From assembly GCF_000317285.1 (NCBI RefSeq), contig NZ_AJLN01000152.1:52511-116510 (forward strand): a stretch of 64,000 bases of DNA. The letters run 5' to 3'. Position numbers and translations under genes: made by a program. The stretch is from Chlorogloeopsis fritschii PCC 6912 (GTDB taxonomy: Bacteria > Cyanobacteriota > Cyanobacteriia > Cyanobacteriales > Nostocaceae). Under the pieces are notes generated by a model. The model searched no databases, was not told where the DNA came from, and saw nothing but the letters and a program-made list of their open reading frames with translations. Of this stretch, positions 25,375-32,958 are shown in pieces (the stretch's first letter is position 1; every line of letters starts with the position of its first letter).

Positions 25375-25666
25375 GACTGAAGCGATGCCGAATGGTTAAT
25401 TCTTAAGCCTCTTTTACTTACACCCAAGGGATTTGGGCATCCTGTAGAAGTAGATTTACGAGAAATTTTGAATGCCATTTTCTACGTGCAACGTACCGGA
25501 TGTCAGTGGGAAATGCACACCGAGTGACCTTCCTCCTTACACAACGGTGTATGGTTACTTCCAGAAATGGCAGCGCAAGGGCATTTGGCAGAAAATTCAT
25601 GACCAAGTACGTCATCAACTGCGACAAGATTTGGGGCGTTCCGGACAATCTACCGTATGGAAATAA
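25375..25666 (+). mobile_element. IS5-family transposase 5' remnant
   Basis: The frame DAEWLILKPLLLTPKGFGHP, EVDLREILNAIFYVQRTGCQWEM and, after a frameshift near 25515, PSDLPPYTTVYGYFQKWQRKGIWQKIHDQVR matches the N-terminal third of IS5-type transposases (DUF4096 region). The catalytic DDE part is absent. The remnant overlaps the 3' end of the opposing methyltransferase frame. No terminal inverted repeats were identified. Confidence 0.82.
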
Positions 25667-26332
25667 ACGCTTGGTTTGCTGACAATAAGATTGATATTCC
25701 TCACCGAAGCGTTCTTCTAACATCTGCTCTTCAATTGCAATGCGGTTACCAAACCAAATAACACAGACTATTAACAATAATCCAGAACTCCATAAGCTCT
25801 GTAACATAATGCAAAAGCCGAGAAAAAGAAGAATGTAACTCGTGTAGATGGGATGTCTAATTAAACTATAAATACCCTCAGTCACTAAGTGATGATCTGA
25901 TTTAATCGTAAGACGGTCAAAGAATTTTCCTAAAGTTTTGATGGCAACCTGACTAACAATAATTGCAGCACAAATCAGGACAATAGCAGTTACAGTTAAA
26001 CATAGATCAACTGCTGTATTCAAAGTCTGGTTTTGAACTGAAAAGGTGTATAGCGTTAGCCAGTGTACGCTCAGTAACCCAACAACAGTAATTAGCGAAG
26101 CTACGCGTCCAGAAGTAGCTTGAACTTGGCGATCATCTTGACGACTTGCTAGTTTACCATATCGAACAACTCGCCAAACCGTTCCCAAAAAGAAAACAAA
26201 GTAGCTGATTGATAAAAAGACTACTCTCCAGTTTCCTGCAACTCCAAATTGTGCAGCTGGAATGACAATCAAAACAGCGATAACAGCCAGTAAGGCGAAA
26301 ATCAATCCCATAGGTTTCAGGAACACTGACAT
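25418..26332 (-). CDS. isoprenylcysteine carboxyl methyltransferase (ICMT)-family protein with IS-derived tail
   Basis: The 304-codon frame has six or so membrane helices and, around residues 140-225, the ICMT-like SAM-binding block (VTEGIYSLIRHPIYTSYILLF; EEQMLEERFGEEYQSYCQQTKRLFPY). From about residue 226 the sequence is simply the antisense of the IS5 transposase remnant (25375-25666), so the native C-terminus, normally only a few residues more, has been replaced by ~78 foreign residues. AAGGAGC precedes the ATG. It methylates an unknown substrate (membrane lipid or prenyl thiol are usual for the family). Function may or may not survive. Confidence 0.72.
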   Translation of the reverse strand: MSVFLKPMGLIFALLAVIAVLIVIPAAQFGVAGNWRVVFLSISYFVFFLGTVWRVVRYGKLASRQDDRQVQATSGRVASLITVVGLLSVHWLTLYTFSVQNQTLNTAVDLCLTVTAIVLICAAIIVSQVAIKTLGKFFDRLTIKSDHHLVTEGIYSLIRHPIYTSYILLFLGFCIMLQSLWSSGLLLIVCVIWFGNRIAIEEQMLEERFGEEYQSYCQQTKRLFPYGRLSGTPQILSQLMTYLVMNFLPNALALPFLEVTIHRCVRRKVTRCAFPTDIRYVARRKWHSKFLVNLLLQDAQIPWV

Positions 26333-26711
26333 GAATACAAGCTCCTTCGCAATGAACTATGTAAGTAGTTGTGCAAAATTAAATTCATTCGTGCAGACAG
26401 GGTTGGGGGAACAGGGAACAGCAAAAGAATGTGTGTAATTAATTCTGTTTAAGTACTTATATTTAGACCGGAAGTTGAAGATCGATAAACAGGCTGAGAC
26501 TATTTTCACACAAACAAATTGCAGCCGTAAGTTTCAAACATTAATTGCTGCGATCGCACATTGCTGTTTGTGCTACCAAGCTACTGAGGAATTATATCTC
26601 AAATATTAGGTAACTTTATTTACATCAAATCTACACAAATTACAGTTTGTAATGTTAGGCTAAAGTATCAAAATTCACACTTCCTAGCTCACAAGCATAA
26701 GTCTCTATTCT
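26333..26711. other. spacer with a leader-like repeat
   Basis: No gene is seen. The segment 26406-26461 (ggaacagggaacagc ... gtgtaattaattctg ... agtacttat) is closely similar to the reverse complement of 61-125, which leads directly into the ATG of the partial gene at 66. The remainder contains one HIP1-like site and AT-rich DNA upstream of the 26712 gene. Confidence 0.6.
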
Positions 26712-27137
26712 ATGTCTAAGTTCGTCTCCGCCACCTTAATCGCAACATTCCTACTTCTCGCATCAGCTAAGTATTCCAGTCCTACACTGGCTGGTACTTG
26801 TGCTTCCAAATGCGGCCCCCGTCCCATTCAATTTAAGCCTGGGCAAAATATTATACTGGAAGTTGTAAACAATACTTATAATACCGTAAAATTACAGAAG
26901 CCATATACTACCAGTCCAATTACTCTCCAACCTGGAGAAAAATTACAGTTAGAGCAGGGAGATGGTACAGAGCCAAATATCTCTCTTTTGTTTTGGAATG
27001 AGGCTGGATTGCCACTCAAAGCGACTGTCTCCAAGGCGAACTTTGCTACTTTGCGAGTGGAATTTCGTCCAACTTGGTATGCTCCAGGCGATCGCGCAAT
27101 TTATATCCTTGATGATGGTAGGGTGAATATGCTGTGA
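26712..27137 (+). CDS. exported hypothetical protein
   Basis: A 141-aa protein. A signal peptide (MSKFVSATLIATFLLLASA) is followed by a short Cys motif (CASKCGPRP) and an all-beta-looking domain (IILEVVNNTYNTVKLQK; ITLQPGEKLQLEQGDGTEPN; LRVEFRPTWYAPGDRAIYI; DDGRVNML). The end resembles the last strand of the exported protein at 8028-8663. It is probably periplasmic or surface exposed. No function is recognised. Confidence 0.62.
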   Translation: MSKFVSATLIATFLLLASAKYSSPTLAGTCASKCGPRPIQFKPGQNIILEVVNNTYNTVKLQKPYTTSPITLQPGEKLQLEQGDGTEPNISLLFWNEAGLPLKATVSKANFATLRVEFRPTWYAPGDRAIYILDDGRVNML

Positions 27138-27228
27138 AAGTTAGAAGCAGGGCAAGTTTATTTCGATTAAGACGATAATTTATTTGTTGAACCTGCTCGT
27201 ACAGTAGTTATAAGTTATAAGTTATTAA

Positions 27229-29496
27229 TTGAAGAATTTTTATGTATGGGCGAAGATAACAGCGCCCCAATTTTTACTTATAACTCTAACTGTGCTAGAC
27301 CAAACTCCGATTGCACCAGTGAAAACCCGTCGGCGCTTGCCCAACCAGCGTTGGCAGATTTACCCACAAAAAATAGAATTAGCACAAAATTTGGTCGAGG
27401 CGACAAATTTATCGCCTCTCGTTAATCAATTATTAATTAATCGGGGTATTGATACGCCTCTGGCAGCACAAGCTTTTTTAGATCCAGAATCTGTAAACTT
27501 GCCTTCGCCATTAGAGGAATTTCCAGATCTGGCAGTCAGTTTGGAATTGTTGCAAGATAGCGTTACCCGTAAAGAAAAAATCGCCATTTGTGGAGACTAT
27601 GATGCAGATGGCATGACTAGTACTGCTTTATTGTTACGTTGTTTGCGTTGGTTGGGTGCTGAGGTAGATTACGCTATTCCCAGTCGGATGCATGAAGGCT
27701 ATGGCATTAATAAACGCATTGTTGAAGAATTCAAGAGTGAAGGTGTGGGATTAGTCCTCACTGTTGATAATGGTATTTCTGCTGTTGAACCCATAGCTAG
27801 AGCTAGAGAACTCGGTTTAAGGGTAATTGTCACCGATCACCACGACATTCCTCAAAATTTACCTCCAGCCAACGCCATCCTCAATCCTAAATTACTACCA
27901 GAATCTTCACTTTATCGCGGTGTGGCAGGTGTTGGTGTTGCCTACATTTTGGCGGTGTCTCTAGCACAACAGTTAGGTAAAACTAATAGCGGCATTATCA
28001 AGCCACTGCTGGAACTATTTACATTAGGAACCATTGCCGACTTAGCTCCTTTAACTGGGGTAAATCGCCGTTGGGTAAAACGCGGTTTGCAGGAATTACC
28101 CCAATCAAAATTGCCGGGAGTGCAGGCGTTAATTCAAATGTCTGGGGTGCAGTCAAGGCAGGGAACAGAGAGAACTCTGAGCGGAGGTTTCCTCCGAACT
28201 TCTGATCGGAGGAACGGGGAACTCTTAACGGGGAATATTTTTGATAATTTCTCCGCGTCTCCCACTCACCGCGTTACTGCGTCTTCTAACACGGTATCTG
28301 CGTCTTCAGCAAAATCATTAAAGCCGGAAGATATTGGCTTTCGTTTGGGGCCGCGCATTAATGCTATTGGTAGAATTGGCGATCCTCAAATTGTGATTGA
28401 ACTACTAACTACGGATGATATGGGGATAGCGCTGGAAAGAGCTATGCGGTGCGAAGCAATTAATTTGCATCGCCAGCAGATGTGCGAGCAAATTGAACAA
28501 GAAGCGATCGCATTAGTTGAAACAGAATATGTGGCATCTCTACAGCAAAATCGTGTTTTGGTTGTAGTTCAACCCAACTGGCACCACGGCGTAATTGGGA
28601 TTGTTGCTTCGCGGTTGGTAGAACGCTACGGTGTGCCTGTGTTTATTGGCACCTATGAAGATGACAATCATATTCGCGGTTCGGCACGAGGAATACCAGA
28701 GTTTCACGTATTCGCAGCTTTGGAATATTGCCAAGACTTGCTCGGCAAATTTGGCGGGCATAAAGCCGCTGGTGGATTTTCTTTACCAGCTGAAAATTTG
28801 GCAGCACTGCGATCGCGTTTAGGAAAATTCGCCAACCAATGTCTTGAACTTCAGCATCTCAAACCACTACTCAAAATAGACGTTCAAGCCAACCTCAATC
28901 AAATTGATCGACAACTTTATCAACAGCTGCACGCTTTAGAACCCTGTGGAATTGACAACCCCGATCCTGTTTTTTGGACTCCTAATGTGCAAGTTATCGA
29001 ACAGCAAATCGTTGGCAAAGGACACCTTAAGCTGACAGTTGCTCAAACTATCGATGATTTACAATTTCAAATTAAAGCGATCGCTTGGCGGTGGCGTGAC
29101 TATTTTCCTTTACCAAAACGAGTGGATATTGCTTATAAATTGCGAGAAAACAATTTTAATGGCAACACAACTATTGAATTGGAATTGCTTGGCGTTAGAC
29201 TACCAGAGCGATCGCAGCTATTTTTTGCCTCTGCCCCTACTCCCATCAAAACCAGTTTTGAACATAACCAGCGTCAATATACCTGTGGCATTTATCAAAA
29301 TGGTTCTTTACCAGAATTAAGAATTAAAAACCCTGAAGGCAAAGTCTTAGCTGTTTTGCAAGGACATCATATTGGTTTATTGGGAACTCATCGTGAGAAC
29401 GCACAAGAGATTGATGTTACTCAACCCCAGTATGACAGCATTATTCAGGCTGCTCTTGAGGCTTTAGGTAGGTTGGCAGAAAAGTTACGCGATTAG
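27229..29496 (+). CDS. recJ: single-stranded-DNA-specific exonuclease RecJ
   Basis: About 720-755 aa with DHH/DHHA1 architecture: GDYDADGMTSTALLL, LVLTVDNGIS, VTDHHDIP, NPKL, YRGVAGVGVAYILA (DHH domain), GFRLGPRINAIGRIGDP, and DHHA1 with RGSARGIPEF and GKFGGHKAAGGFS, then an OB-like C-terminal domain. RecJ degrades ssDNA 5' to 3' in recombination and repair. The start is uncertain: a TTG at 27229 or, more consistent with RecJ N-termini, a TTG at 27337 before PNQRWQIYP; no ATG is available in frame. Residues encoded by 28153-28311 are a repeat-derived insert between GVQALIQMSGVQ and KSLKPEDIGFRLGPR, a junction that is continuous in other RecJ proteins. Confidence 0.92.
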   Translation: MKNFYVWAKITAPQFLLITLTVLDQTPIAPVKTRRRLPNQRWQIYPQKIELAQNLVEATNLSPLVNQLLINRGIDTPLAAQAFLDPESVNLPSPLEEFPDLAVSLELLQDSVTRKEKIAICGDYDADGMTSTALLLRCLRWLGAEVDYAIPSRMHEGYGINKRIVEEFKSEGVGLVLTVDNGISAVEPIARARELGLRVIVTDHHDIPQNLPPANAILNPKLLPESSLYRGVAGVGVAYILAVSLAQQLGKTNSGIIKPLLELFTLGTIADLAPLTGVNRRWVKRGLQELPQSKLPGVQALIQMSGVQSRQGTERTLSGGFLRTSDRRNGELLTGNIFDNFSASPTHRVTASSNTVSASSAKSLKPEDIGFRLGPRINAIGRIGDPQIVIELLTTDDMGIALERAMRCEAINLHRQQMCEQIEQEAIALVETEYVASLQQNRVLVVVQPNWHHGVIGIVASRLVERYGVPVFIGTYEDDNHIRGSARGIPEFHVFAALEYCQDLLGKFGGHKAAGGFSLPAENLAALRSRLGKFANQCLELQHLKPLLKIDVQANLNQIDRQLYQQLHALEPCGIDNPDPVFWTPNVQVIEQQIVGKGHLKLTVAQTIDDLQFQIKAIAWRWRDYFPLPKRVDIAYKLRENNFNGNTTIELELLGVRLPERSQLFFASAPTPIKTSFEHNQRQYTCGIYQNGSLPELRIKNPEGKVLAVLQGHHIGLLGTHRENAQEIDVTQPQYDSIIQAALEALGRLAEKLRD
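28153..28311. repeat. intergenic-type repeat inserted in frame in recJ
   Basis: About 159 nt containing the hairpin CGGAGGTTTCCTCCG (28182-28196), ggaacgggg-type motifs and the ctccgcgtctccc / actgcgtcttc motif common in cyanobacterial spacers. It encodes ~53 Ser/Thr/Arg-rich residues and keeps the recJ frame open. Confidence 0.78.
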
Positions 29497-29559
29497 AAAT
29501 TGGTATTTGAGTTTATTTAGAAAGATAATATTCACTCAATGTTATCACCATAATTCAGT

Positions 29560-29771
29560 ACCAGCGTGTAACAAGCGGCGCGACTAGCCAGCATGAGAGC
29601 AGCACGGCGGCACCGTCACCAAAGGGAAGAAGTGTGACCATAGATGCCAAGAGTGAGACCTGCTGATAAGCAAGCGCGAGACCTAACGGCAAAACGCAGT
29701 GACGGTGGGTAACCTCGCGACCTCACAAGTAACTTTCATCCGTCCGCTGCCGTGAAGTGTTAGCCTGAAGC
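29560..29771. other. GC-rich, structured-looking block of unknown nature
   Basis: Compared with its AT-rich flanks this stretch is GC-rich, without a plausible open frame, and contains complementary pieces such as GTCAC ... GTGAC around a purine-rich loop, GAGACCTGCTGA and CGTAGCC-like helices. The style recalls a group II intron domain I or another structured RNA, but I cannot match it to a defined family. It abuts the 3' end of the toxin gene at 29772. Confidence 0.25.
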
Positions 29772-30113
29772 TCACCAGGAAATATATTTCACTACAGACT
29801 TAACTGAGGAAGACACAACTAGACTGAACAACACCCAGAAGAAACGAACTAGAATTTGATTCGTCAACTTCTTATTTGTTCTCTCAAATTCATCGGTGGC
29901 TTTTTTGTCACCCCTTGTGATAGAAAATCTGGGATGTTCTTCAAATTTATCAATATCAATCGCAGCATACCGGGTTGGAGTTTCCCTGATCCGATAGACT
30001 GTATCCTCAATTGCGTTTATGAACGCTTGAGCCAGCTCAACTCGCTGCTCTGTGTAGTATTGAACAGCCTCAGCGTATTCATTCAGCGCTTCAGGATGAA
30101 ATACATACCTCAT
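29772..30113 (-). CDS. ParE/RelE-type toxin, C-terminus replaced
   Basis: The first ~57 residues (YVFHPEALNEYAEAVQYYTE, AFINAIEDTVYRIRETPTRYAAIDID) are a classic ParE/RelE start. In relatives the chain continues with a short beta-sheet ending in a catalytic or DNA-gyrase-binding part (R-R-x-x-x-x-FPYxxxY). Here it continues with unrelated KFEEHPRFSITRGDKK and a hydrophobic tail FFWVLFSLVVSS. The toxin is therefore probably inactive or neo-functional. Its ATG overlaps the antitoxin stop (ATGA), the usual coupling. Confidence 0.7.
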   Translation of the reverse strand: MRYVFHPEALNEYAEAVQYYTEQRVELAQAFINAIEDTVYRIRETPTRYAAIDIDKFEEHPRFSITRGDKKATDEFERTNKKLTNQILVRFFWVLFSLVVSSSVKSVVKYISW

Positions 30114-30340
30114 GGCTCAATCAGCCGTCTGACTTGCGCTAAAGCATCTTCACCTGAAATTGGTTGAACAGAGCCATTTCGCACCTCATCTCTCCGGCGC
30201 TTGGCTTCAGTCACCCAAACTGTCTGAATTACTGGATCAGTGTCGAACTCCAAGCTTTCTACCAACTTGTCTGCAAGAAGCGCTCTTGATGCGCTCGGCA
30301 AGGACAGTATTTCTTCCGTCAGTTGCTCAATTGACCGCAT
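30110..30340 (-). CDS. addiction-module antitoxin (TIGR02574-like)
   Basis: About 76 aa: MRSIEQLTEEILSLP, SRALLADKLVESLE, then TEAKRRRDEVRNGSVQPISGEDALAQV. This is the layout of the small antitoxin family that precedes ParE/RelE toxins (putative addiction module component). GAGGG precedes the ATG at 30340. It overlaps the toxin start by 4 nt, and the pair forms one transcript on the minus strand. Confidence 0.85.
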   Translation of the reverse strand: MRSIEQLTEEILSLPSASRALLADKLVESLEFDTDPVIQTVWVTEAKRRRDEVRNGSVQPISGEDALAQVRRLIEP

Positions 30341-30541
30341 AATCCCTCGCAGAAAGCTAAATTCTAAGCAAAATTGTAGCAAAATCTGATGTGAGTAGAG
30401 CTTGATGAAGCAGTCACCAGCATCAGGGACTGTGCTGTGTGACTAGATACGCTACTTTAAGACTTTGTCAGGTTTTGATATATTCTGTATGATTGCGAAT
30501 TCAAATTTTCTAGGTTAGACGAGTACCTCTCGAAAGTAAAT

Positions 30542-30879
30542 ATGAGTCCTGAGCAACGACTAGACTACCTTTATAAAGAGTATGTTCGACTAAGCCAACT
30601 AATAAATTTGGTACTTTTATAGTTTGGGATAATAAAAGGAAAGAAGTAAATCCTAAAGAGCTTGTGGAAACGGTAGAGAAATTTTCTAAGCAAAATGCTC
30701 AAGATGTATTGTTGGTAATTAATTATAGTTCTAGCAATTCTAGAAAAAAATATGTTAAAGCTTTAATGACTGAATTTATTAATTCTCCTATCAGCATTTA
30801 TCAACTAAATAGTTTTGATAAAAGTATCACTTTGGACGAAAATTACAAATTGTATATGATTAAGTATAGAGCTAGTTGA
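30542..30879 (+). pseudogene. frameshifted small hypothetical gene
   Basis: The ATG at 30542 opens MSPEQRLDYLYKEYVRLSQL and stops after 26 codons. In another frame the text continues NKFGTFIVWDNKRKEVNPKE, then LVETVEKFSKQNAQDVLLVI to the stop at 30879. A single frameshift near 30600 (around ctaataaatttgg) would join them into a ~112-aa soluble protein. No family is recognised. A slippage site or sequencing error cannot be excluded. Confidence 0.55.
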
Positions 30880-30999
30880 TCCTTGTAGACATATTCTGTT
30901 CAAGCTGAAGGTAAGCTAAAGGTTTTCTAACTCGTACACTCAAATCAACCAAAATTCTTGTGGGGAAGCTACTGTGCTAGTTTAATATAGGACACACAT

Positions 31000-31143
31000 A
31001 TGGCACTTGATAAGGCTAAAACTCACTTTTACCAAATCGATGAAACTATAGTTACGTTAGTCCAGCAGTTTGAAGCCTGTGCCTTCATCTGCGCTCCGCG
31101 TAATTGCTCTGGAAAACAGGCTAACAGTCAAACTTTTACCTAA
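31000..31143 (+). pseudogene. short 5' gene fragment
   Basis: A 47-codon frame (MALDKAKTHFYQIDETIVTL, VQQFEACAF ...) with AGGACA upstream resembles the start of a longer cyanobacterial protein with an LVQAFE(A/S)C motif, recalled but not verified. It ends abruptly with low-complexity NSQTFT. It is more likely a truncated gene than a functional peptide. Confidence 0.35.
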
Positions 31144-31170
31144 TTAACTTTATTTTTAAATACATTTTTT

Positions 31171-32613
31171 TCAATTTTTTCTAACCCATTGAACCGGGTA
31201 TCGCCTACCTGCTTGCGTTAAAAAAGTGTCTAATTGTTCAAGTGATAATGCCTTTGGCATGGGATAACGTCCATCCAGATTCTTCATATCTGTATAGTGA
31301 CGAATAAAGGAAGCTAAATCATTTGGGTAAGTTTGTTCATTCACGCCCAAGAACTGTCCATGCTTGTGTGCTCGATTTAGGAGCGATCGCCATTGTTCAA
31401 TCGAAGCCAGCCCCAGTGAACGAATGCCATTAGAAAATAGGGTTAAATAGATTTCGTCAAAAGGTTTGGTTCCATCGAGATAGTTACTGAGTCGATCGGC
31501 AGAGGTTTGATCGTTAAACACTATCCAGTAGGGAACGAGTCCCAGGCGTAACGTCCACCACGGTTGTAGATACACAAACGATTCAACAAATAATCGATTG
31601 CTCGGTAAGCCTCGTTGCTCGTACCACCATCGATAGAGATCCGCCACTAGAAAACTTAAATCCTGTGGATAATCGAAAACAATGTGGCAAACCCGAAAAT
31701 TGTGCTCACGGGCAAAGTCTTCTACATCTTGGCGCAGGGTTGGATCAAATCCCCATTCCGACTCTGGAAACCAACCATCTGGATCTGGTGGATTCCAGCG
31801 CTGGTGATTCGATTTATTTTGCTTTAAGAAGTCCCTAATTTTTTGGCTATCTTGAAAATACTCTTGCGGGGTTAAACCACCTTTGCCCCCAAACTGAAAC
31901 AGATGACGCTCTTGAACACGAGTTGCAAGCCAAGTATTCTGGCTCTCCAGTAAAAATATCGTTGCACCTGGTGCTAGATTCTCAGTTAAGAACTGCTTGT
32001 ATGCTTTACCAAGCCGGAGTCTTTTCAAACGGAAGTAGCCTACACGGGGAACCTTAATGCGATCCTGATTGGGATCGTGCATTTGATAAATGGCAAGGTC
32101 AGGATTGTTGTTGAGTAACCGTCGCGCGAGTTCCCTTGACGACTCTAATACGGATCTGGGATCGTCTGGATCGGCAGCATGTTGAAAACAAAATAAAAGC
32201 GTCTGGGGCAACCAGGGAATTCCCAATGCTGCTCCTAAATGTACCGCAGCCCCATTTGATGACCCAATCATGACAGCAGGATATTGTTGTTGACGGGGAT
32301 ATTGACTGATGACCCAGTGGGACATCGTTTCTGCCCGCACTTGATCGACTACTTTTTGGGGGGATGCATTTATCCAGCCTCCCCAAGTTGAGAGACCTTG
32401 AGAAATCGATTTGGCAAGATGACTGCCGACTTCTGCAGCAAAAGTTTTAACTGACGGAGCCATGCCTCCAGAAGGAAAATCCTTACCCTTAAGATAGCTA
32501 CCGAGTGATTGTAGAGCCACGGTTGCCGAATCAAGACCAGTGATGTAACCTGGTTTCCTGCCAAATGATGCCGCAACATCTACAATTGTTAGTTTGAGTG
32601 AGGAAGATTGCAT
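31171..32613 (-). CDS. unrecognised ~480-aa protein family, copy 1
   Basis: A 480-aa soluble protein without signal peptide. A paralogue of the same length lies at 49922-51358 and a broken N-terminal copy at 40690-41028. Shared blocks: PGYITGLDSA near residue 20-30; WVISQYPRQQQYPAVMIGSSNGAAVHLGAALGIPWLPQT (~95-135, given here in part), where a Gly-rich turn recalls a hydrolase nucleophile elbow but the central Ser is not conserved between copies; YQMHDPNQDR; VGYFRLKRLRLGKAYKQFL; HLFQFGGKGG; RWNPPDPDG ... ESEWGFDPTLRQD; VESFVYLQPWWTLRLG. It is divergent from the GH31 glucosidase gene, with 345 nt between. No function can be named; an enzyme is likely from the conserved His/Asp/Asn blocks. Confidence 0.7.
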   Translation of the reverse strand: MQSSSLKLTIVDVAASFGRKPGYITGLDSATVALQSLGSYLKGKDFPSGGMAPSVKTFAAEVGSHLAKSISQGLSTWGGWINASPQKVVDQVRAETMSHWVISQYPRQQQYPAVMIGSSNGAAVHLGAALGIPWLPQTLLFCFQHAADPDDPRSVLESSRELARRLLNNNPDLAIYQMHDPNQDRIKVPRVGYFRLKRLRLGKAYKQFLTENLAPGATIFLLESQNTWLATRVQERHLFQFGGKGGLTPQEYFQDSQKIRDFLKQNKSNHQRWNPPDPDGWFPESEWGFDPTLRQDVEDFAREHNFRVCHIVFDYPQDLSFLVADLYRWWYEQRGLPSNRLFVESFVYLQPWWTLRLGLVPYWIVFNDQTSADRLSNYLDGTKPFDEIYLTLFSNGIRSLGLASIEQWRSLLNRAHKHGQFLGVNEQTYPNDLASFIRHYTDMKNLDGRYPMPKALSLEQLDTFLTQAGRRYPVQWVRKN

Positions 32614-32958
32614 CGCTCTCTGTGGTCTCCAATTTGACTACGGTTCTCTCTACTGTCGTTAGATTAATTTGCAAAGTATGGAAACTAAAACTGATAACTG
32701 TTTTGGAGATTTCAGTCTCCTTTGGGGAACTGCGAAGCACTGTTTAGCGGTTATTTAGCGAATTGGTATTACGACACTCAGCATTTTAAACCTATTTCGT
32801 CTATGCTTTGGGGTGAATCACTCCGCAGGCTGATTTAGCTGTGGCTAACGGCTGGGTCTTAATTCAAGCTTTTGATAGAGACAGAGGTTGATCTATTAGT
32901 GGAAGGATTACAGAAACTTAGCGATTAGCGTTAATGATGTAGCATTCTTGCGAGAAAT

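Noticed and set aside
29560..29771. tRNA or tmRNA gene
   Set aside because: No cloverleaf with T-loop GGTTCGAATCC-type sequence and no CCA-adjacent acceptor stem could be drawn; left as an unexplained block.
31260..31300. Serine-hydrolase assignment for the 480-aa family from the GSSNG turn
   Set aside because: The paralogue at 49922 reads GSASG at the same place, so the nucleophile of a G-x-S-x-G elbow is not conserved.
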